Shown here in pieces: positions 1-5,746 of a stretch of 5,746 bases of DNA. A program made the position numbers and the translations under genes. Source of the stretch: an uncultured Eubacteriales bacterium (GTDB taxonomy: Bacteria; Bacillota; Clostridia; Lachnospirales; Lachnospiraceae); NCBI GenBank assembly GCA_949286775.1, contig CASEDW010000194.1:1-5746 (forward strand), written 5' to 3'. Within the stretch, counting starts at the first letter, position 1. Every line of letters starts with the position of its first letter. The notes below the pieces were generated by a model. The model was not told the origin of the DNA, searched no databases, and saw nothing but the letters and a program-made list of their open reading frames with translations.

Positions 1-159
1 ATTTATTATTCTGATGAGATTATCGGTCTTAAGGACGGAGTTGTGATTATAGATGGTTCTCCCGAAAATGTTATAGATAAAGACAGTATTGCCAAAATGT
101 ATGATATCGATCTTAATGTCAGAACAATTGAAGGGCAAAAATACGTTATGATAGTTTGA
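1..159 (+). CDS. ABC transporter ATP-binding protein, C-terminal fragment (FecE/FepC/BtuD-like importer ATPase)
   Basis: The window opens inside this gene in frame 1, and 52 codons remain before a TGA stop at 157-159. The visible tail contains YSDEIIGLKDG and then IIDGSPENVI. This is the usual pattern just after the H-loop of ABC ATPases: 'sD.i..lk.G.....G.p.evl'. It continues with an 'AKMYDIDLNVRTIEGQ' segment. That extension, an acidic/hydrophobic 'Y.id..v' stretch followed by a short beta-rich end, is typical of the ATPases that power type II importers for iron-siderophore, heme or cobalamin (FecCD/BtuCD partners). Walker A, the signature motif and Walker B lie upstream of the window, so neither catalytic competence nor substrate can be judged. 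The protein would sit on the inner face of the membrane with a permease pair. The terminator 35 nt after the stop suggests it is the last gene of its own operon. The ABC ATPase call is fairly secure; the iron/B12 subfamily is inference from the tail alone. Confidence 0.75.
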   Translation: MYYSDEIIGLKDGVVIIDGSPENVIDKDSIAKMYDIDLNVRTIEGQKYVMIV

Positions 160-193
160 TTTTTCAAAATAGTAGTTTTGATGACCGATACAT

Positions 194-236
194 GGCCGTA
201 TGAGAAAGAAAATTTACTCATACGGTCTGTTTTTTT
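194..236 (+). terminator. Rho-independent terminator after the ABC ATPase gene
   Basis: GGCCGTATGAG (194-204) pairs with CTCATACGGTC (217-227) in an 11-bp stem with a single G-U wobble. The loop is 12 nt and A/T-rich. After the stem come TG and then seven T residues (230-236). It lies 35 nt after the ABC gene stop and before the miaB promoter. The opposite strand has no T-run on the other side of the stem, so it should act on rightward transcription only. It separates the transporter operon from the miaB-mutS-mutL unit. Confidence 0.9.
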
Positions 237-246
237 AAAATTATAT

Positions 247-275
247 TTGCAAAAAAATCTTTATTTTCTTATGAT
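247..275 (+). promoter_or_regulatory. Predicted sigma-A promoter for the miaB-mutS-mutL unit
   Basis: TTGCAA at 247-252 (consensus TTGACA) is separated by exactly 17 bp from TATGAT at 270-275 (consensus TATAAT). The spacer includes an A7 run and a T-rich stretch. It lies just after the terminator. Transcription would begin near 282, giving a leader of about 44 nt before the miaB start. A second TATGAT occurs at 284-289, but the hexamer 17 bp before it (TTATTT) is a poor -35 match. No riboswitch-sized leader or clear operator palindrome is visible. Confidence 0.65.
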
Positions 276-306
276 ATAACACGTATGATATTTGAGAAAG
301 ATTTTA

Positions 307-312
307 AAGGAG
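307..312 (+). promoter_or_regulatory. Ribosome binding site of miaB
   Basis: AAGGAG is a strong Shine-Dalgarno match, but 13 nt separate it from the TTG start at 326, which is longer than usual. No ATG, GTG or TTG in the miaB frame lies closer to it; the codons between are non-start or very weak (for example ATT at 323). The site therefore supports initiation at or very near 326 rather than at the internal ATG at 410. Confidence 0.7.
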
Positions 313-325
313 AATAGAACTTATT

Positions 326-1774
326 TTGTCAGCTGTTGAATATAATAAAATTAATGATATAACCGTTGAAAATCAGCCGGTTCAGGAACCTGAGAGACAG
401 TATTATTATATGGATAAATGCCGCGAAATAATTTCCGAAAGAACAAAAGAAAAAGGCCGCAGGCTTACTTTTTATGTTGAGACTTTCGGATGTCAGATGA
501 ATGCCAGAGATTCGGAAAAACTTCGCGGAATCCTTGAAAATATAGGCTTTGTTAGAAATGATTACGAGGAATCGGACGTTGTCATATATAACACATGCAC
601 AGTCCGCGAAAACGCCAATATACGCGTTTACGGTCGCCTCGGACATTTAAAGACTCTTAAGAAAAAAAATCCCGATATGATAATCGGTCTTTGCGGCTGT
701 ATGATGCAGGAAAAACATGTTGTGGAGAAAATTTCAAAAAGCTACAGACATGTAAATCTCATATTCGGAACGTTTAACATCTATAAGCTTTCGGAACTCT
801 TATACAGAGTCCTTACCGAAGACAAGATGATCGTCGATATCATGGACAAAACAGAGGAGATAGTAGAGGAACTTCCTGTTGACAGAGAATATAAATTTAA
901 ATCAGGCGTCAACATCATGTATGGATGCAATAACTTCTGTACATATTGTATAGTTCCTTATGTCAGAGGCCGTGAAAAGAGCAGAGAACCGGAAGATATC
1001 ATATCTGAGATCAAAAGACTTGCCGACGACGGCGTCAGGGAAGTGATGCTTCTGGGACAGAATGTGAATTCTTATGGCAAAGGCCTTGAGCCTTATGTTG
1101 ATTTCGCTTCTCTTCTTCACAGAGTTTGCAAGATCGACGGTATAGAAAGAGTACGTTTTATGACTTCGCACCCAAAAGATCTCTCTGATGATCTTATCGA
1201 CGCTATGGCGACGGAGCCTAAAGTATGTCCTCATATGCATCTTCCTCTTCAATCAGGAAGCAGCAGACTGCTTAAAATAATGAACCGTCACTATGATAAG
1301 GAAAGATATCTTGAGCTTGTTGAAAAAATCAGAAACAGGATTCCGGATATTTCGCTGACCACAGACATAATCGTAGGATTTCCGGGAGAAACCGAAGAGG
1401 ACTTTAAAGAAACTCTTGACGTTGTAGATAAAGTCGGTTATGACAGCGCCTTTACTTTTATTTATTCAAAGCGTACAGGAACGCCTGCTGCCGATATGCC
1501 TGATCAGGTTCCTGAAGATGTGACAAAGGAACGCTTTGACAGGCTCCTTGCCCTCGTTCAAAAAAGAGCAAAAGAGCGATGCGCCAGGTTTGAAGGAAAA
1601 ACCATGCCTGTTTTAGTCGAGCAGGTAAACGTACAGGATGACAGACTGGTGACAGGACGTCTCGCGAATAATCTTACTGTGCATTTTGAAGGAAGTTCTG
1701 ATCTTATCGGACAGATTGTGGATGTAAAGTTAAAGGAATGCAAAGGATTTTACTATATAGCTGAACAGGCGTGA
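326..1774 (+). CDS. miaB: tRNA-2-methylthio-N6-dimethylallyladenosine synthase MiaB
   Basis: This 482-residue cytoplasmic radical-SAM enzyme methylthiolates i6A37 to ms2i6A in tRNAs reading UNN codons, using two [4Fe-4S] clusters and SAM. Domains in order: an N-terminal extension of about 45 residues; the UPF0004/MTTase domain (about 47-150) with cluster cysteines C56 (FGCQMN), C91 (NTCTVRENA) and C125 (GCMMQ); the radical-SAM core (about 192-420) with CxxxCxxC at C201, C205 and C208; conserved LLGQNVNSYG, LPLQSGS and IVGFPGETEEDF; and a C-terminal TRAM RNA-binding domain (about 424-480). FGCQMNARDSEK and NTCTVRENA point to MiaB rather than RimO or MtaB. The start is TTG at 326, chosen because AAGGAG lies upstream and Clostridia-type MiaB proteins commonly carry a similar N-terminal leader. 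The alternative ATG at 410 (residue 29) lacks a good ribosome binding site. It is the first gene of the unit, 26 nt before mutS. All six cysteines are present and nothing looks broken. Confidence 0.96.
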   Translation: MSAVEYNKINDITVENQPVQEPERQYYYMDKCREIISERTKEKGRRLTFYVETFGCQMNARDSEKLRGILENIGFVRNDYEESDVVIYNTCTVRENANIRVYGRLGHLKTLKKKNPDMIIGLCGCMMQEKHVVEKISKSYRHVNLIFGTFNIYKLSELLYRVLTEDKMIVDIMDKTEEIVEELPVDREYKFKSGVNIMYGCNNFCTYCIVPYVRGREKSREPEDIISEIKRLADDGVREVMLLGQNVNSYGKGLEPYVDFASLLHRVCKIDGIERVRFMTSHPKDLSDDLIDAMATEPKVCPHMHLPLQSGSSRLLKIMNRHYDKERYLELVEKIRNRIPDISLTTDIIVGFPGETEEDFKETLDVVDKVGYDSAFTFIYSKRTGTPAADMPDQVPEDVTKERFDRLLALVQKRAKERCARFEGKTMPVLVEQVNVQDDRLVTGRLANNLTVHFEGSSDLIGQIVDVKLKECKGFYYIAEQA

Positions 1775-1790
1775 TATTTTACCGGTATTT

Positions 1791-1795
1791 GGAGG
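1791..1795 (+). promoter_or_regulatory. Ribosome binding site that fixes the mutS start
   Basis: GGAGG lies 5 nt before the ATG at 1801, near-ideal for a Firmicute. It decides the start against an in-frame GTG at 1771 that overlaps the miaB stop as GTGA. Confidence 0.85.
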
Positions 1796-1800
1796 ATAAA

Positions 1801-4425
1801 ATGGCTATTTCACCAATGATGAAGCATTATCTTGAAACAAAAGAAAAAAATCCGGGCTGTATTGTCTTTTACAGGCTCGGGGATTTCTATGAGATGTTTT
1901 TTGATGATGCCAAGCTGGTGTCAAAAGAACTTGAATTGACATTGACAGGAAAAGACTGCGGACTTGAGGAGCGCGCGCCTATGTGCGGCGTTCCTCATCA
2001 TGCCGCCGACGTATATATAAAAAAGCTTGTGGACAGAGGATACCGTGTCGCCATATGTGAGCAGGTGGAAGATCCCAAGACGGCAAAGGGAATCGTAAAG
2101 CGTGAAGTTGTGCGTATAGTAACTCCCGGCACTATCTTAAATCAGGAAGGACTTGAAGACGAAAAGAACAATTATATCTGCTGCGTCGCCGCGAGAAACG
2201 GCGAATATGGTTTTGCCATCGCCGATATTTCTACAGGACGCTGTATGATATCAGAATTAAAAAACAAGGGACGTCTTCTTGACGAGATATATAAATTTTC
2301 TCCGGCCGAAATATTGTGCGACGACGAGTCTTTAAACGGCGCCGTGAATTCCGAGGAAATTTCAAATCGTATACAGACGTCGGTAAATAAGCTTCCGGAC
2401 TGGTATTTTGATGAAAACGGCTGTGAAAAAATAATTACTGATCATTTTAAAGGAAGACTTGAAGGACTTGGGCTTGTGGATTTTCCGCTCGGAGTAATCG
2501 CGGCGGGAGCGCTGTTTCAGTATCTCTTTGAAACTCAAAAGACTCAGCTTTCACAGATGAATACGATCACTCCCTATGTGGCCGACAGATATATGCTGAT
2601 AGACAGCTTTACAAGGCGCAATCTTGAGCTGACTGAGACGATGCGTGAAAAAACGAAAAAAGGTTCTCTGTTATGGGTCCTCGATAAAACAGGAACCGCT
2701 ATGGGCGCCAGAATGCTGAGGTCGTTTATGGAACAGCCTCTGATCGATAAAGATGAGATAGAAGAGCGCCTTTCCTGCGTCGAAGAATTATGCGAAAAGC
2801 CTATCGACCGCGATGAAATGCGCGAATATCTCTCTTCTGTCTATGATCTGGAGAGACTCATCAGCCGTATCGCGAATAAATCAGCCAATCCGAGAGATTT
2901 GATCGCCTTCAAAACTTCCCTTCAGGTTTTGCCGTACATACGAAGGCTCCTTGAAAACTTTGACTGCGATCTTATAAATAAAATCAAAGAAGAGCTCGAC
3001 CCCTGCGAAGATATCGCTTCTTTGATAGAAGCGGCTATTTCAGACGATCCGCCGCTTCAAATGCGCGACGGCGATATAATAAAGAGCGGATACAACGAAA
3101 AAGTAGACGAATTCCGCCAGGCGAAACAAAACGGAAAGCAGTGGCTTTTAGAGCTGGAAGATCGTGAAAAAGAACGTACAGGAATAAAGAACCTTAAAAT
3201 AAAGTACAACCGCGTTTTCGGATATTATCTTGAAGTGACAAATTCCTTTAAAGAACTTGTTCCAGAGGATTATGTACGCAAGCAGACTCTTACAAACGCC
3301 GAGCGTTTTACGACTCAGGAGCTTAAGAATCTTGAAGATATTATTCTTGGAGCTGAGGATAAACTTTCGTCTCTTGAATACGATATTTTCTGCGAAGTAA
3401 GGGAACATATATCTGATAATATAGCGAGAATCCAGAAAACAGCGGCGTCGGTAGCGGCTCTGGATGCCTTCGCGTCGTTATCTTATGTCGCGATGCGCAA
3501 CAGATTTGTCCGTCCTTCGCTGAACAATGAAGGAGTAATCGATATCAAAGAGGGACGCCATCCTGTTGTGGAACAGGTGATTCCAAACGATATGTTTATT
3601 CCAAACGATACTTATCTTGATAATACCGACTGTCTCATATCTGTTATCACCGGACCTAACATGGCGGGAAAATCAACATATATGCGTCAGAACGCCCTTA
3701 TAGTTCTTATGGCTCAGATGGGATCCTTTGTTCCTGCCGCCTCAGCGAACATCGGAATATGCGACCGTATATTTACCAGGGTAGGCGCTTCGGATGACCT
3801 GGCAAGCGGTCAGTCTACATTTATGGTTGAAATGACTGAGGTAGCGAATATCTTAAGAAACGCCACGGCGAACAGTCTTCTTATACTTGACGAGATAGGC
3901 AGGGGCACCAGCACTTTTGACGGATTGTCGATCGCCTGGGCCGTTATAGAGCATATCGCCGATAGAAAAAAGCTCGGGGCTAAAACCCTATTCGCGACTC
4001 ATTATCACGAACTTACTGAACTTGAAGGAAAACTTAGCGGCGTAAAGAATTTCTGCATAGCGGTAAAGGAAAAGGGAGACGATATAGTATTTTTAAGAAA
4101 GATAATCAGGGGCGGAGCTGACAAGAGTTACGGCATACAGGTTGCGAGACTTGCGGGAGTGCCTGAAAGCGTTTTACAAAGAGCTAAAGAACTTGGAGAA
4201 CAGCTTGTGGACGCTGATATCACTTCAAAAGTCAAAGATATTGCTGAAAACAATCAGTCTTTAGAAAATAATGTAAAGGAAGATACCGCAGAATACAGGC
4301 AGCTTTCGCTGTTTGACAATACTATAGAAAACGACGTCGCCGATGAAATCAGGAAACTCGACGTCGCGAATATGACTCCGATGGAGGCTTTGAACATACT
4401 TTACGAATTGCAGAAAAAATTATAA
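1801..4425 (+). CDS. mutS: DNA mismatch repair protein MutS (MutS1)
   Basis: MutS dimers scan DNA, bind mismatches and small loops, and on ATP binding become a sliding clamp that recruits MutL. The 874-residue product has the usual MutS1 length. Domain I (about 4-120) carries the mismatch-wedge motif GDFYEMF with F29 and E31, followed by MCGVPHHA. The connector domain spans about 130-260, and the lever/core starts near 270. The clamp lies near 430-545 and includes GYNEKVDE and TLTNAERF. The ATPase domain has Walker A GPNMAGKST (618-626), Walker B LLILDE (693-698), the following GRGTSTFDG, and ATHYHELTE with H734 and H736. A flexible tail holds QLSLF (834-838), a beta-clamp-binding motif, and then a short C-terminal helical segment (MTPMEALNILYELQKKL). 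The domain I wedge and clamp domain exclude MutS2, and no Smr domain is present. ATG 1801 is chosen for its GGAGG site and the conserved MAISPMMKHYLE opening. It lies 26 nt after miaB and 15 nt before mutL, so co-transcription is likely. Confidence 0.98.
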   Translation: MAISPMMKHYLETKEKNPGCIVFYRLGDFYEMFFDDAKLVSKELELTLTGKDCGLEERAPMCGVPHHAADVYIKKLVDRGYRVAICEQVEDPKTAKGIVKREVVRIVTPGTILNQEGLEDEKNNYICCVAARNGEYGFAIADISTGRCMISELKNKGRLLDEIYKFSPAEILCDDESLNGAVNSEEISNRIQTSVNKLPDWYFDENGCEKIITDHFKGRLEGLGLVDFPLGVIAAGALFQYLFETQKTQLSQMNTITPYVADRYMLIDSFTRRNLELTETMREKTKKGSLLWVLDKTGTAMGARMLRSFMEQPLIDKDEIEERLSCVEELCEKPIDRDEMREYLSSVYDLERLISRIANKSANPRDLIAFKTSLQVLPYIRRLLENFDCDLINKIKEELDPCEDIASLIEAAISDDPPLQMRDGDIIKSGYNEKVDEFRQAKQNGKQWLLELEDREKERTGIKNLKIKYNRVFGYYLEVTNSFKELVPEDYVRKQTLTNAERFTTQELKNLEDIILGAEDKLSSLEYDIFCEVREHISDNIARIQKTAASVAALDAFASLSYVAMRNRFVRPSLNNEGVIDIKEGRHPVVEQVIPNDMFIPNDTYLDNTDCLISVITGPNMAGKSTYMRQNALIVLMAQMGSFVPAASANIGICDRIFTRVGASDDLASGQSTFMVEMTEVANILRNATANSLLILDEIGRGTSTFDGLSIAWAVIEHIADRKKLGAKTLFATHYHELTELEGKLSGVKNFCIAVKEKGDDIVFLRKIIRGGADKSYGIQVARLAGVPESVLQRAKELGEQLVDADITSKVKDIAENNQSLENNVKEDTAEYRQLSLFDNTIENDVADEIRKLDVANMTPMEALNILYELQKKL
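3580..3610 (+). repeat. Perfect 13-bp direct repeat inside mutS
   Basis: ATTCCAAACGATA occurs at 3580-3592 and again at 3598-3610, a period of 18 bp with 5 bp between copies. Both copies are in the same frame, so the protein reads IPND-MF-IPND just before the ATPase Walker A. Recombination or slippage between the copies would remove 18 bp, six codons, without shifting the frame. Part of the repetition follows family conservation (an 'ND.F..ND.Y.D' pattern is common here in Clostridia MutS), so it may be coincidental. Confidence 0.85.
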
Positions 4426-4440
4426 ACAGGTTTGTTTTAA

Positions 4441-5746
4441 ATGAGAGAAATCGAATTACTTGATCAAAATACAATAGATAAAATAGCGGCGGGAGAAGTT
4501 GTGGAGCGTCCCGCCTCTGTAGTTAAAGAATTAATTGAAAATTCAATAGATTCAGGAGCAAACGCCATAACAGTCGAGATCAAAAGCGGCGGCATCGAAT
4601 TTGTAAGAATAACCGATAACGGTTGCGGAATCGATTCATCCCAGGTGCGGAAGGCGTTTCTTCGCCATGCCACCAGCAAATTGCGTCAGATTTCCGATCT
4701 CGGGACCATTTCTTCTCTTGGTTTCAGGGGCGAGGCTCTCTCGAGTATCGCGGCCGTCTCCCAGGTAGAACTGATTACGCGCGACGCTGACAGCATCACC
4801 GGCGTGAGATATCAGATAGAAGGCGGAATTGAAAAAAGTTTTGAAGAGATAGGTGCGCCTTTTGGCACTACATTTATCATGCGTCATCTTTTTTTCAATG
4901 TTCCGGCGAGAGCGAAATTCTTAAAATCTCCCGTATCCGAAGGCAACGCTGTAACTTCATATGTGGAGCAGCTTGCCCTTTCCCATCCTGAAATATCCTT
5001 TAAATATATGGTAAACGGTAATACAAAACTGTATACGTCAGGGAACGGAAATCTCAAAGAGGCCGTTTATTCGATATATGGCAAAGAAGCAGTAAGATCG
5101 CTTATTCCCTTTGAATATCAATCCGATATTTTAAATATCTCAGGATTTCTTGGAAACGCTGAAAGTTCCAGAGGCAACCGCGGTTTTGAGATTTATTTTA
5201 TCAATGGCAGATATGTCAGAAACAAGATCATATCTAAAGCGATAGAAGACGGTTACGCCGGCGTTTTGATGCAGCACAGATATCCCTTTGTCGTTTTAAA
5301 TATCGATCTTTCTAAAGATAAAGTAGACGTAAACGTTCATCCTGCGAAACTCGAAGTCAGATTTTCGGAACAGGAACTCGTTTACAAATATTTGTCAGAA
5401 GCCGTAAAAAGCGCGATTCACGATCATCAGAGCATTCCGGCGATGAGTCTTGACAATGTAAAAACCAAAAAATCAATTAGCACTGTCACGGAAAATACTT
5501 CAAAAGTTTCGACAAACGATGTACAGAAGGATTCAGAACCGGCATTTAAATCTGAAATTAATATTGCGCATAAAACAACGACAGAAGAAAAATCTGAAAT
5601 CAGCGTTGAATCTTTGCGTGAAGCAAAGTCAGACTATAATTTTTCAAAAAAAGATGAGCTTCCCAGGATAAAAAAACAGCCTGATTTTTCGGTGACGAAA
5701 AAAGTGCCGGAACTTGTTAAGGAAAAACAGCCTCCGGCAAATGAAA
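4441..5746 (+). CDS. mutL: DNA mismatch repair protein MutL, N-terminal part (gene runs off the window)
   Basis: MutL is the GHKL-family ATPase that couples MutS mismatch recognition to strand removal; in most bacteria lacking MutH it also nicks DNA itself. 435 codons are visible with no stop; the frame is open to the window edge. The GHKL ATPase domain shows IAAGEVVERPASVVKEL with the catalytic Glu E30 and N34, the DNGCGI motif (D59), RHATSK (75-80), and GFRGEAL (94-100) in the ATP lid. The transducer domain (about 210-335) includes FINGRYVRNK and DVNVHPAKLEVRF, where K303 matches the ATP-contacting lysine (E. coli K307). From about residue 337 the sequence becomes a Lys/Glu/Ser/Thr-rich, low-complexity linker that lasts to the edge. 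The C-terminal dimerisation and endonuclease domain is not in view, so nuclease activity cannot be confirmed. The ATG at 4441 gives the canonical family N-terminus. It starts 15 nt after mutS with only a weak AGG (4428-4430) upstream, suggesting translational coupling. Confidence 0.97.
   Translation, partial: MREIELLDQNTIDKIAAGEVVERPASVVKELIENSIDSGANAITVEIKSGGIEFVRITDNGCGIDSSQVRKAFLRHATSKLRQISDLGTISSLGFRGEALSSIAAVSQVELITRDADSITGVRYQIEGGIEKSFEEIGAPFGTTFIMRHLFFNVPARAKFLKSPVSEGNAVTSYVEQLALSHPEISFKYMVNGNTKLYTSGNGNLKEAVYSIYGKEAVRSLIPFEYQSDILNISGFLGNAESSRGNRGFEIYFINGRYVRNKIISKAIEDGYAGVLMQHRYPFVVLNIDLSKDKVDVNVHPAKLEVRFSEQELVYKYLSEAVKSAIHDHQSIPAMSLDNVKTKKSISTVTENTSKVSTNDVQKDSEPAFKSEINIAHKTTTEEKSEISVESLREAKSDYNFSKKDELPRIKKQPDFSVTKKVPELVKEKQPPANE

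Noticed and set aside
164..181. Inverted repeat TCAAAA-TAGTAG-TTTTGA just after the ABC stop.
   Set aside because: Only 6 bp and AT-rich, with no T-run after it; too weak to call a terminator or operator next to the much stronger hairpin at 194-227.
6..221. Reverse-strand open frame across the ABC gene end and terminator.
   Set aside because: It is antisense to a recognisable ABC ATPase tail, runs through the terminator hairpin, and resembles no known protein.
183..227. GACCG (183-187) could pair with CGGTC (223-227) in competition with the terminator stem, hinting at attenuation.
   Set aside because: Five base pairs cannot compete with the 11-bp stem, and the element lies after a gene end rather than in a leader.
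237..325. Possible riboswitch or T-box in the miaB leader.
   Set aside because: The predicted leader is only about 44 nt, AT-rich, with no conserved aptamer motif and no second terminator.
1771..1800. GTG at 1771 as an alternative mutS start, overlapping the miaB stop as GTGA.
   Set aside because: The ten extra residues do not match the MutS family, and the GGAGG at 1791-1795 is placed for the ATG at 1801.
4464..4887. Two overlapping reverse-strand open frames within mutL.
   Set aside because: They are antisense to the most conserved part of the MutL ATPase domain, which fully explains the sequence; likewise the reverse frames in miaB and mutS are shadows.
1..5746. Search for CRISPR arrays, tRNA/rRNA genes, insertion sequences, phage or defence genes.
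   Set aside because: Nearly every base belongs to four recognisable core genes; the only gap over 100 bp (160-325) is explained by the terminator and promoter.

Overview
This window reads as ordinary core chromosome from a Clostridia-type Firmicute, most likely a Lachnospiraceae-like gut anaerobe. The reasons are the moderately AT-rich composition, strong GGAGG-type ribosome binding sites, the order miaB-mutS-mutL, and the character of the proteins: a MiaB with a long N-terminal extension before its first cysteine motif, and a MutS1 ending in a QLSLF clamp-binding motif. The taxonomic call is inference from pattern recognition, not from a database search.

Layout, all on the + strand. Bases 1-159 are the last 52 codons of an ABC transporter ATPase, probably of the FecE/FepC/BtuD importer type (iron-siderophore, heme or cobalamin). 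A strong intrinsic terminator follows at 194-236. A good sigma-A-like promoter (247-275) then starts a new transcription unit. That unit holds miaB (326-1774, TTG start), mutS (1801-4425) and the first 435 codons of mutL (4441 to the window end). The gaps inside the unit are 26 and 15 nt, with no terminator visible in either, so the three genes are very probably co-transcribed.

How the genes work together: MiaB is the radical-SAM methylthiotransferase that completes ms2i6A at position 37 of tRNAs reading UNN codons. MutS recognises DNA mismatches, and MutL is the ATPase partner that passes the signal on to strand removal. The pairing of an A37 tRNA-modification gene with mismatch-repair genes recurs in bacteria (miaA-mutL in Enterobacteria; miaB-mutS-mutL, often followed by miaA, in Clostridia). 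miaA is therefore the natural guess for the gene after mutL, but it lies outside this window.

I looked for a novel system, RNA gene, CRISPR array or mobile element and found none. The second-look items are modest: the TTG start of miaB, a perfect 13-bp direct repeat inside mutS, A-runs inside the repair genes, and the weak ribosome binding site of mutL.
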